Translations under genes and position numbers: made by a program | Source of the DNA: Grimontia kaedaensis | GTDB lineage: Bacteria > Pseudomonadota > Gammaproteobacteria > Enterobacterales > Vibrionaceae | Length of the DNA stretch: 64,000 nucleotides | Direction of reading: 5' to 3' | NCBI RefSeq assembly: GCF_023746615.1 | Contig: NZ_CP082275.1 | Span: forward strand, 2,418,001 to 2,482,000 | Shown here: positions 24,264-32,500 of the stretch, one piece after another | How positions within the stretch are numbered: position 1 is the stretch's first letter | Layout of the letters: every line of letters starts with the position of its first letter | The notes under the pieces: generated by a model | Seen by the model: only the letters and a program-made list of their open reading frames with translations | What the model was told of the DNA's origin: nothing | The model's database searches: none

Positions 24264-25037
24264 ATGATGACGAGAGCGCTGGTGCAAACAGGTCAGTTTC
24301 GTGGCATCACTAATCAGCCGCTGCGTAATGTGCTCGTTTACGCTCCGACGATTGTCTGGGTAAGCCGCGGGCTCAAACAACTCTGGTGGCACGATTGCTC
24401 TCGTCAATACTCGTCACAAGACTGGTTGGTGGTTCCAGCCAGCCATTCCCTCACTTTTATTAATGAGCCATCACAAAGCGATTTCTTTTCAAGAACACTG
24501 ACCTTTCTGGAGCCGCCGCCACGTGAATGGTTAGAGGAAGCGCAGCAAGTATCAGTCACTGAAGAACCGCGGCTTACCGTGACTCCGCAACTTGCCTATT
24601 GCTTTGAAACCCTCTACGAAATGGCAGGGAAGTCGCTCTCAGAAACGACTCAGAAGCAGTTACTGATGGCGTTCTATGCAGAGCTGAAAGAGGCCAAGGC
24701 ACTGCACCTGCTCTATCCTGGCGCAGAAACCTCACTAAAAGAAAAGCTCGCCAGCTACCTCAGCCTAAACCCTGGCGAGGCGCATAGCATTGAAGCCATT
24801 GCGGCAAACTTTTCCATGAGTCCCGCGACGTTAAAAAGGAAACTCGCTGCGGAAGACAGCTCCTTCCGCTCTATTCTTACCAATGTTCGAATGGTCTACG
24901 CCTTATCACTGATGCAGAAATCCCGTTCACAGCTCAACGTAGCGCTGGCATGTGGTTATCAATCTGAAGCGCGGTTTTCTCATCGTTTTAAGAAAGTATT
25001 TGGTCTGTCTCCCAAGGAATATGTTCAAACCCTTTAG
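24264..25037 (+). CDS. AraC-family transcriptional regulator
   Basis: 257 residues. A cupin-like N-terminal half (the VVPASHSLTFIN strand is typical of sensors of this size) and a C-terminal double HTH: SIEAIAANFSMSPATLKRKLAAEDSSF, then LNVALACGYQSEARFSHRFKKVFGLSPKEYV. Two adjacent ATGs (24264, 24267) are possible starts. Starting 4 bp after the PEBP gene, it probably controls that gene and perhaps the divergent copper-oxidase operon (inference); the 14-bp inverted repeat between them is a candidate site. Confidence 0.92.
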   Translation: MMTRALVQTGQFRGITNQPLRNVLVYAPTIVWVSRGLKQLWWHDCSRQYSSQDWLVVPASHSLTFINEPSQSDFFSRTLTFLEPPPREWLEEAQQVSVTEEPRLTVTPQLAYCFETLYEMAGKSLSETTQKQLLMAFYAELKEAKALHLLYPGAETSLKEKLASYLSLNPGEAHSIEAIAANFSMSPATLKRKLAAEDSSFRSILTNVRMVYALSLMQKSRSQLNVALACGYQSEARFSHRFKKVFGLSPKEYVQTL

Positions 25038-25189
25038 CCTGTTAATTTCAACCTATTTTGCCTGCGATATATGCTCTTCCCCTTGATTTGACTCCAATAG
25101 GAAAAGGGCTAAATGCTCATCGTTGACATGAATAGGACGTTCGCTCTACCAAAGCATAGAATGATACTGTTCTCATCTCGGGTGCTTCT

Positions 25190-25366
25190 TAAGGTGTTGG
25201 TTCTGCTGCCGTTCGGCTGGTTAAAACCTGGGGAGCCAAAGTCATCACAATTGCTCGTTCTTTCAGAGAAGCAAAGTTACGTGAACTTGTTGCCGGGATA
25301 GCGTGGCCAGATTTTCTAAAGGTATTGCGCCCTCGTGGTAGGCGCGCAGTTTCAGGGGCTAGGGTT
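25190..25366 (+). pseudogene. remnant of a zinc-type alcohol/quinone dehydrogenase gene
   Basis: One frame reads GVGSAAVRLVKTWGAKVITIARS, then EAKLRELVAG, WPDFLKVLRPRGRRAVSGA, where the MDR dehydrogenase family has GGVGSAAVQLAK..GAKVI and LRPGGRYAVSGAI. The stretch between is shortened, an upstream TAA interrupts the frame at 25184, and the sequence ends where the tRNA-Ser repeat array begins. So it is an internally deleted, truncated gene fragment. Confidence 0.72.
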
Positions 25367-25838
25367 CTGCACCCTATCTCCACAGGTTTGTTCCAAATAC
25401 GAAAAAGCCCGCTATCTCTAGCGGGCTTAATCTGATTTGGCGGAGAGATAGGGATTTACTCGGTCGCAAGCTCCCTTGCCCTTCGGGCCGTTGCCTACTC
25501 GGCTTCGCCGGGCAACGTTGTCTCGCTTCGCTCGGCTGAACCTAGAGTCTAGGGTTCTGCACCCCTATCTCCACAGGTTTGTTCCAAATACGAAAAAGCC
25601 CGCTATCTCTAGCGGGCTTAATCTGATTTGGCGGAGAGATAGGGATTTACTCGGTCGCAAGCTCCCTTGCCCTTCGGGCCGTTGCCTACTCGGCTTCGCC
25701 GGGCAACGTTGTCTCGCTTCGCTCGGCTGAACCTAGAGTCTAGGGTTCTGCACCCCTATCTCCACAGGTTTGTTCCAAATACGAAAAAGCCCGCTATCTC
25801 TAGCGGACTTAATATGATTTGGCGGAGAGATAGGGATT
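25361..25838 (-). repeat. tandem ~190-bp repeats carrying the 3' end of tRNA-Ser
   Basis: Two full near-identical units (25361-25550, 190 bp; 25551-25741, 191 bp) plus a partial unit (25742-25838) that merges into the tRNA-Ser gene. Each unit contains the last ~20 nt of the tRNA including CCA (TGGCGGAGAGATAGGGATTT at 25438, 25629 and 25820), the tRNA's terminator, and GC-rich palindromes such as GCCGAGCGAAGCGAG. The array lies directly downstream of the tRNA in its direction of transcription, the same plan as the tyrT repeats of E. coli. Overlapping frames of 84-88 codons exist on + only because of the repeat. Confidence 0.9.
25784..25810 (-). terminator. intrinsic terminator after tRNA-Ser, copied in each repeat
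   Basis: On the minus strand, TCCGCTA / TAGCGGG stem followed by CTTTTT. Identical copies with full GCCCGCTA/TAGCGGGC pairing lie at 25593-25619 and 25402-25428 in the upstream repeat units. Confidence 0.8.
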
Positions 25839-25910
25839 TGAACCCTAGATACGCTATTAACGTATGCCGGTTTTCAAGACCGGTGCTTTCAACCACTCAG
25901 CCATCTCTCC
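25820..25910 (-). tRNA. tRNA-Ser (UGA)
   Basis: Minus strand begins GGAGAGATGGCTGAGTGG, has the anticodon stem-loop CCGGTCTTGAAAACCGG with anticodon TGA, a long variable arm (CATACGTTAATAGCGTATC), the GGTTCAAATCC T-arm, and ends TCTCTCC-G-CCA with encoded CCA. 91 nt including CCA, right for a class II serine tRNA. It reads UCA (and by wobble other UCN) codons. Confidence 0.97.
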
Positions 25911-25923
25911 GTAAGTGCGGAGA

Positions 25924-25952
25924 ATACTACTGACAGTTCGGAACGCTGTAAA
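25924..25952 (-). promoter_or_regulatory. predicted sigma70 promoter of tRNA-Ser
   Basis: On the minus strand, -35 TTTACA (25952-25947), 17-bp spacer, -10 TAGTAT (25929-25924), then a CCGC-containing discriminator before the tRNA, as in stable-RNA promoters. Confidence 0.55.
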
Positions 25953-26267
25953 CACCTTCCTTCACTCACAAAGTTCGATTGATGCTTTTGAAGTCGATGT
26001 GCTCCTATTGTGTGCAGTAGCAAGCGCAATCTTAAGAAATACTCACGAAACGCCTTGATGTTTGCCTTATTTTAAAGACAAATCTTCATAAGTTTTCACG
26101 CATAACAAGGAAACGTAATTGATACTTCACTTTACTCTATCATCCTGTTAAAACAGTTTGTTATAGAAATGCTTTAGCGAGGTTTTTGCGCGAATTATCT
26201 GATACCTACCTCATTTCAGGTTCGTGATTAAAGCCAGTTTGTTAAGCAATCAGCAGTTAGGATTATC
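25953..26267. other. intergenic region, 315 bp
   Basis: Spacer between the tRNA-Ser promoter and the HopJ-like gene. Apart from an ATTAGGA ribosome site just before 26268, nothing was recognised. Confidence 0.6.
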
Positions 26268-26627
26268 ATGCAACTCAGTAACTTCTTACTTAAGCTTTCG
26301 AACACCCCCGAGCTCGTTGAATTTGAAGACACCATTTCAGTCATTGATCGTTTTTACCACTACTCTCCGGCTGAATTTATGAATGGCGACTTAATTAACA
26401 AAGCCGGTCAAAACACGGGTTCATGCAAGATTTTTGCGTTTGGAAAGTTGCACGGTCTTGATGAACGCGCGGTACTGGCATGTTTTGGCAGATACTATAG
26501 GGATGATGTTCTCGGCCATCCAAGTGGCAAGGACCACCTGAACATTCGAAATTTCATTCATAACGGTTGGAAAGGCGTTTCTTTTGACAGACTCCCCCTG
26601 TCACCCAAGCAGCCCAGAAACAGTTAA
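26268..26627 (+). CDS. HopJ-type small protein
   Basis: 119 residues, close to the usual ~110 of the HopJ family. Signature stretches: FEDTISVIDRFYHYSPAEFMNGD, AGQNTGSCKIFAFGKLHGL, LACFGRYYRDDVLGHP, DHLNIRNFIHNGWKGVSFD. The family is named after a supposed Pseudomonas type III effector but is widespread in free-living marine and other proteobacteria with no secretion system, so an effector role is not implied here. Cytoplasmic, function unknown. Single gene with its own terminator. Confidence 0.85.
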   Translation: MQLSNFLLKLSNTPELVEFEDTISVIDRFYHYSPAEFMNGDLINKAGQNTGSCKIFAFGKLHGLDERAVLACFGRYYRDDVLGHPSGKDHLNIRNFIHNGWKGVSFDRLPLSPKQPRNS

Positions 26628-26630
26628 ACG

Positions 26631-26655
26631 AAAGCCCCTCAATTGAGGGGCTAGT
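26631..26655. terminator. bidirectional terminator
   Basis: AAAGCCCCTC / GAGGGGCT stem with AATT-type loop and TTTGTTTGT tail; between the convergent HopJ-like and DHH genes. Confidence 0.7.
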
Positions 26656-26669
26656 TTGTTTGTCTGTTC

Positions 26670-27602
26670 TTACCCATCTTTGTTGATTTGAACGATAAGT
26701 TCGTCTTCTATCTGTGCGGCCATCTCGTTTGGCACCTGACACGTACCTGCATTTTCGTGGCCGCCACCGCCGTACTTCAACATCAATTCACCAATGTTGG
26801 TCTGCGATGTTTTATCAAAGATAGATTTTCCGCACGCAAACACTGTGTTTTGTTTCTGAAAACCCCAAAGTACGTGCACAGAGATGTTGCACTGCGGGTA
26901 CAGGGCATAGATTTCAAAGCGGTTACCTGGCCAGATTGTATCTTCATGACGTAGATCCAAAACGACCAAGTTGCCACAAACAGAAGTGCAGCGCCTGATT
27001 TGCTCTTGAAACTTTTCACGATGGCTAAAATAAAGATCGATGCGCTCTTTGACGTCAGGGAGAACCATTATTTCCTTGATGGGCTTGTCTTTGCAGTAAT
27101 CGATCAGGTCCATCATCAATTCGTAGTTTGAAATACGAAAGTCCCGAAAGCGACCGAGGCCAGTTCTCGAATCCATGATGAAATTCAGCAATCCCCATCC
27201 TTCTGGATAAAGCACTTCATCTTTGGTGTATTGCGCAGAATCGCCTTTGTCGACTTCTTCCATCATTTCGTCCCAAGACTCTGGGAAGGTATTCTCGCCG
27301 CCAAAGTGCTTCCACACGACACGAGCGGCGGATGGCGCATCAGGGTCGATGATATGGTTGGCACTTAGCTCCTGATTACGAATCAATTCGGAAGAGTGAT
27401 GATCGATACAAAGGTGGGCTTTGGCGTTATAGGGTAAGTTGGTCGTAATGTCATACTCAGTAATATCAACGACCCCGTCCTGCATGTCTTTCGGATGCAC
27501 AAACTTGATTTCATCGATCAGGTCGATGTGCTTTAACAGCACCGCACACACTAATCCGTCGAAGTCACTTCGTGTGATAAGACGATATCGTCTTTCTGGC
27601 AT
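26670..27602 (-). CDS. DHH-family phosphoesterase (exopolyphosphatase-like)
   Basis: 310 residues. DHH-domain motifs in order: LITRSDFDGLVCAVLL (metal-binding Asp), VDITEYD, the eponymous HLCIDHHSSE, DPDAPSAARVVW, then the DHHA1-type tail with LMLKYGGGGHENAGTCQVP. Members hydrolyse short RNA, cyclic dinucleotides, polyphosphate or pAp; which applies here is unknown. The frame runs on to 27701, but GGGAG eight bases before the ATG at 27602 and the start of the fold support 27602. Single gene between two terminators. Confidence 0.88.
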   Translation of the reverse strand: MPERRYRLITRSDFDGLVCAVLLKHIDLIDEIKFVHPKDMQDGVVDITEYDITTNLPYNAKAHLCIDHHSSELIRNQELSANHIIDPDAPSAARVVWKHFGGENTFPESWDEMMEEVDKGDSAQYTKDEVLYPEGWGLLNFIMDSRTGLGRFRDFRISNYELMMDLIDYCKDKPIKEIMVLPDVKERIDLYFSHREKFQEQIRRCTSVCGNLVVLDLRHEDTIWPGNRFEIYALYPQCNISVHVLWGFQKQNTVFACGKSIFDKTSQTNIGELMLKYGGGGHENAGTCQVPNEMAAQIEDELIVQINKDG

Positions 27603-27743
27603 TCGCTTCACTCCCATAAATGAGGGCGCACCCTCTGATGGCTTTCTTCTCATCGATGTTGCTACATACCTTAAGAATAAGACGAATGCCCGAATCTGCA
27701 ACTTACTGAGAGAAGCGATTGAATGCAGTACTTTGTCAGAAAA

Positions 27744-27774
27744 GAAAAAAGCTGCTCTTCAGCAGCTTTTTTTT
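27744..27774 (-). terminator. terminator after the CtlX-like gene
   Basis: AAAAAAGCTGCT / AGCAGCTTTTTT stem with CTTC-type loop, symmetric A/T tails. It separates the CtlX-like gene (stop 27787) from the DHH gene. Confidence 0.85.
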
Positions 27775-27786
27775 AGGCTATTTGGT

Positions 27787-28752
27787 TCATCGTGGCAGAA
27801 AATTCTCGCCCAGCATGCATCTCACGCTGCCCCCACCAATGGTTTCAATGGTTGAAACATCTATAGGAACCAACTTGCCATGCTGACGTAGCACGCGCTT
27901 TTGCTCTAAGGTAAAAGCGTTATATGCAGAGAGGGACATAGCAATCAGTCGCTCGCCTTTTCTGTTCTGTAGTTGAAGAATGTTGCCGCAGAATTGACCC
28001 ATTTGCTTCTCGCTGATCGAAATGACATCTTTTGTCTTTTGCAACGAGTTCAGCACCCTGCGACGTTCAAACTCTTCAATGATCTCATCACAGATCACCG
28101 CAAACCCTTCACCCACAGCCATCATCACATTGGTATGATAAACGGGCGAGCCAGAAGACATTCGTGTATCGAAATAAATGACCTCTTTGAATCCAGCTCG
28201 GTTTACATACTGCTGGAGCAAATCACGATCACAACGTACTGATAGAGCAGCGTAAACGGTGGAGTTAGCATGATCCATGATCATAACTCCGGTGCTTTCC
28301 AAAAAGGTTTTTGGTGCATGTAAATCACCAAGGCTATGTACTTTTGGAGCTTTGAATCCGGACTCTCGCAATGCTTTGACTAAGGTATCCGATCGAACTT
28401 CACGACGGCGGTTTTCACATGCCATTGGGAAGAGGTAAATATCACCAGTAATAGAGGTAGAAAACCAATTGTTGGGGAATACGGCATCCGGCGTTTCGCC
28501 TTGCTCTGAGGAATAGTCCATTACCGTCACATTCACACCGTGTGACCGCAATAGCTCTACCATGTCATAGAACTCATTTAGCGCTTTGTTGCGGATCTCT
28601 GCATCAGAAAGAGCCAAGGACTTTTGGAACTCGTTGTCTGCGCTTGTTTCCACGTTAAATTTGAAATCAATGGGTGGCACCATCACTACAGCGTTTGCTG
28701 CGTGGACAGTGGCCTGAGAGTTGATCGTATCTCTCGGAATGGGTGCGACCAT
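27787..28752 (-). CDS. CtlX-like guanidino/citrulline hydrolase (amidinotransferase fold)
   Basis: 321 residues. Guanidino-modifying-enzyme superfamily: AVVMVPPIDFKFN near the N-terminus, TPDAVFPNNWFST, FLESTGVMIMD, SPVYHTNVMMAVGE with the active-site His, and IGGGSVRCMLGENF with the catalytic Cys. This best matches the citrulline-utilisation hydrolase CtlX group rather than arginine deiminase, which is longer. Expected to hydrolyse citrulline or a related ureido/guanidino compound. GAGGTG precedes the ATG. An Lrp-type regulator gene lies ~190 bp upstream on the same strand and probably controls it (inference). Confidence 0.85.
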   Translation of the reverse strand: MVAPIPRDTINSQATVHAANAVVMVPPIDFKFNVETSADNEFQKSLALSDAEIRNKALNEFYDMVELLRSHGVNVTVMDYSSEQGETPDAVFPNNWFSTSITGDIYLFPMACENRRREVRSDTLVKALRESGFKAPKVHSLGDLHAPKTFLESTGVMIMDHANSTVYAALSVRCDRDLLQQYVNRAGFKEVIYFDTRMSSGSPVYHTNVMMAVGEGFAVICDEIIEEFERRRVLNSLQKTKDVISISEKQMGQFCGNILQLQNRKGERLIAMSLSAYNAFTLEQKRVLRQHGKLVPIDVSTIETIGGGSVRCMLGENFLPR

Positions 28753-28944
28753 CTAAACACCTCAACATTTTATTAACATTATTGTTATGAGGTTAATTTT
28801 AGACAGGGTCTCGAAGGAAAGTTACCTAAATGAGGCGAGAATATATAGCTCGAGTTGAGTTATTACCCTTTAAAAGCGATTTCTTTAGGTAATTTACCCA
28901 TAAAGCACAATATTAGCCCTTCACTTTTCCTTAACGTTTCGCTC

Positions 28945-29439
28945 TCAAGACAAAACGATAAGGTCAGGATTGATCCCAGCACTTCGCTTATATTCGGCAA
29001 TCACAATTTCACTGCGGGTTTGAATAACACCTGGAAGTTGAATAATACGGGTCGACATGAACTTCTGATAAGCCTTGATGTTCTTCACACGCACTTTCAC
29101 CATGGCGTCGAAGTCTCCAGAAAGCGAATAACACTCTTCAATCTCGGGAATCAACATGGCTGATTTGGCGAACTTATCGAAGATGGAAAGATTGGTTTGA
29201 TCAAGGCGCATATGAATAAACACAACCACATCTAAACCCAGTTTCTCTGCGGAAATATCCGCATGATAACCAGAGATGTACCCTTCCCTTTCGAGACGTT
29301 TTACCCTTTCAGAGCATGGTGTGGTTGTGAGGTTTACCCGCTTAGCGAGCTCAACAACCGGCAGGCGGCCATTGGATTGGAGAATGCGGAGGATTTCGAT
29401 ATCTGTGCGATCGAGAGTGGTTACATTAGTGTTTGCCAT
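28945..29439 (-). CDS. Lrp/AsnC-family transcriptional regulator
   Basis: 164 residues, normal size. HTH: DIEILRILQSNGRLPVVELAKRVNLTTTPCSERVKRLEREGYISGYHA; ligand domain with VVVFIHMRLDQT, EIEECYSLSGDFDAMVKVRV. The first domain resembles Lrp itself. It lies upstream of the CtlX-like gene on the same strand and likely senses an amino acid such as arginine or citrulline to control it (inference). Not a close copy of the other Lrp-type gene at 13184. ATG at 29439 has only a weak ribosome site. Confidence 0.92.
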   Translation of the reverse strand: MANTNVTTLDRTDIEILRILQSNGRLPVVELAKRVNLTTTPCSERVKRLEREGYISGYHADISAEKLGLDVVVFIHMRLDQTNLSIFDKFAKSAMLIPEIEECYSLSGDFDAMVKVRVKNIKAYQKFMSTRIIQLPGVIQTRSEIVIAEYKRSAGINPDLIVLS

Positions 29440-29500
29440 ACCAAGTCTATCATACAGTTAATAATAAAAGTCATATTAACGTTTAATAGACAATTTAACC

Positions 29501-29529
29501 AAAAAAGAGCCGACAATCGTCGGCTCTTA
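29501..29529 (-). terminator. intrinsic terminator after the metalloprotease gene
   Basis: Minus strand AAGAGCCGAC / GTCGGCTCTT stem followed by TTTT; lies just beyond the stop at 29552. Confidence 0.85.
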
Positions 29530-29551
29530 TAGATTAAATCAATACAACTAG

Positions 29552-32500
29552 TTACTTTTCCGCAAGAACTGGCATTTGAGAAAGCACTTTGTAGTACTCA
29601 CCGGCAACCGCATCGTAGTTACCTGATACATAGGCACCGAGTAGTGCGTAATCGAGATCCCAAAGCACCTTCTGCTCAGCAGTCGCAGACGCGTAACCCG
29701 CAGAGTAAGCATCAACTGCACTTAAAAGTGTTTCTCTATAGCCAAACGCCAGCAGCTCATAGGTTTTCTTAATAGCGTCTACTACTTTAACAACACTGTG
29801 AGTTGAACCGCCCTTGAACGACATTGTTGCATTCGCTTTGTCATAAACAACATCGCCACTCTCAATTGCTGCATTAAGATATGCATCCAAAATGGTATTG
29901 AGGTCGCCAAGTTTTGCTGCGCTCCAATCTGCAGGTAGAGCAGCAACTGCATCGTTGATGAACGCTGAATCAGCAAAAGTTACTGGCGTGCGATATGCGA
30001 CAAGAATCCCCAACATATCCCCATAAGCAGTAGTGATTTGCTCATAAGTAGCACTCAATTCAGCTTTCGCATAGTTATCGAGTGTCGACTTCGTCGTGTA
30101 ACCGTTGCTACCAACTAACTGAGAGGCGTACTCATAGGCTAAAGAATTAGCTTTGGTCACAAAGTAGCGACTATTTGCGATAGAGAAATTCAATGGATCA
30201 CCCGGAATGATGTCTTCCAGAATAGCAGAATTGATTGAATAACTAGCACGCTGCGCTACTGCCTTTTCTCTAAGATCCAAATCCGAAGTAAAAGAGGACT
30301 CTGCCGCGCGATTTAAAATCAAGCCGGCCAAAGATTGACGTTTACCCGTGTCCACGCCAAAGAAATCAAGTGTCCAACTACGGCTCGGTGGAAGTGATTC
30401 GATTAACTGAGTTTTGTGCAGGTTTACGTCTACAGTAGCAGTACTTGTAACGTCATTTCCATTTGCATCAACCAACTTCACAGGCGTAGTTAGAGGAGCG
30501 CCAGACAACAAATTGTTAACTATGTTGTCAAACTCTGCTTTTACTCCAGGCCAATCCATTAATGAAGAGTGATCACCATCATCAGTCCAACGAAGAGTAT
30601 AACGTCTCGCAAGTACGTGTGTAGCAATCAATTTATCTGGCCACATACCCAGTGCGGAAACCGCATTGGAGTATGGAACATCGGGGTTCACTGAACGCGT
30701 TGAATTTAGGAAACGGCCATTTTCAGTCTCCGCAATAACCTGTACAGCTCCAAATCGACCAAACTGATCTTCAAGCAATGGTTTGATTTCGGCGTCAAAA
30801 CACGATGCAAAACCTACCTGGTAGTTTGACGGCAACATAAATGAGCCAAGGTTAATGACAGCACCAAGAGATGCGACTCTTTGCTGACCATCTGTGGTAA
30901 TCAAACACTGATGTTCCGGTGTAGCCATAACATCTAGCATAAACTGAGCAGCACGCTCTGTTGCCAAGCCGTAATCACAGTACCAAGCGTTACTTGCGCT
31001 ACCAGAAGTACAGCTTTGCTGAGTGAGACGCGCGATGAAATCCAATGGTTTGTCAGAAGCTTCAGCAAAACCATAATTGCGGAATATTCCATCTATCATC
31101 TCAGCATGCTCTAACATCTCACGTACTTCGTTCATTTCGCGATAGCGACGAACAATGTAAGAAGGGTAGTCAGAGTTATAAAGGCGACCATCTCGGTAAA
31201 CAGAAGTATTTCTGCGGTCAAAGCTATCTAAATAGTTTTGCCAGTAATAGGTTGCGATTTCCTCGCGCGTTGTTCCTTCATCAAAGCGGTTACAATCGCT
31301 GTTCAGAGAAACATTGCCATCTGTACAGAATGCATAGTCTTTCCTAGCGACGTCAACACCAGTGCTTTCATCCAAAGAATCTAAGTATTCAATAACGCCG
31401 TAACGCGCGCTACCAAAGTCATTTTTGAAGTAATCTACATTAACTTGTGCATCCAATCGGTCCAAGTCACAGGTATAAACGAAGCCTGCACTAGGATTGC
31501 TTTCATCTGAAAGCCCTTTTTGTGTGCACGCCAACAGTCCCTGATTTACCAATGCACCGGTTTCGGTGTCCACAGCACCAAAAGCTTCTGGAGCAATTAC
31601 ATCTACTTGACGTCCGTAACCGAATTTAAATGCCGCTAAGTCATACAAACCCCAAGTCGGAGTCTCGTCAAGCATACTTGGCGCGTAGTCCATCGTGGAA
31701 CTATATGCAGGTACTGCGTTCATTCCTAAAGCTCGTGACTGGGCTTCAGTGAAGAAGTTCGCCTTGTCATTAGATGCTTTGAAGTTATGGCGTAGACCTA
31801 AGTTATGGCCGATTTCGTGTACAAACGTGTTAGCGTAGGTTGTGACAGTAATGGCGTCGGCAACCTTTGGTTTCACGTCTTCTGGCAACTCATGCCAGTA
31901 TTTTAGGCGCTTGGTTCCTGTCGTTTCATCAACAACAAAATAGCTATCATCTACCAGAGGAAGGCGGTCGATTTCAGCTTTTGTAGTCGAAGATACCCAA
32001 GAAGCCTCTAGCGGATACATGCTATTACGAGCCCAAAAATCTAAGCGACGCTCTTCCTCAAGTTGGATATTCTCAAATTTGTCATCAAATTGACCAGCCA
32101 ATTCACCAGGAACAAATTCTGTAACTTGGCTAAGCGCAAAATCTTCACTAAATGAAGGTTCATAAGCAGGCACATCAAATTTTTCAAGTGCAGCAAACGT
32201 AGCGCGCAATCTTTGATTAGATACTTTTTCCGTGACTTCTGGGGAAGGCGATTGGATCTGGCCATTTGCATCCATATAAGCGAAGCCAGGTGACAACTCT
32301 CCTCGATTGTAAACACGCGCCATATTGTCCCAGTATATCTTCACACCAGTTCGCGCGACACCAGAGTATTGATTAACATGAGCTTTGACAATCTCGCCAG
32401 TTAAAGGATGGGCAACCGATGGTCCATAACCTAGCAGTCCGTTATCCAGAGGCTCATCAACTAGATTGATGACGTTGTAACGAAGGTCGCCAGGATGTAC

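Noticed and set aside
25361..25838. CRISPR-like array
   Set aside because: Units are ~190 bp, contiguous without spacers, and contain tRNA 3' sequence and a terminator.
25476..25933. Two near-identical 84/88-codon frames on + as genes
   Set aside because: They repeat only because the DNA repeats, run antisense to tRNA-Ser at the end, and contain terminator hairpins.
26268..26627. Type III secretion effector
   Set aside because: The HopJ family name is historical; homologues are common without any secretion system and none is present here.
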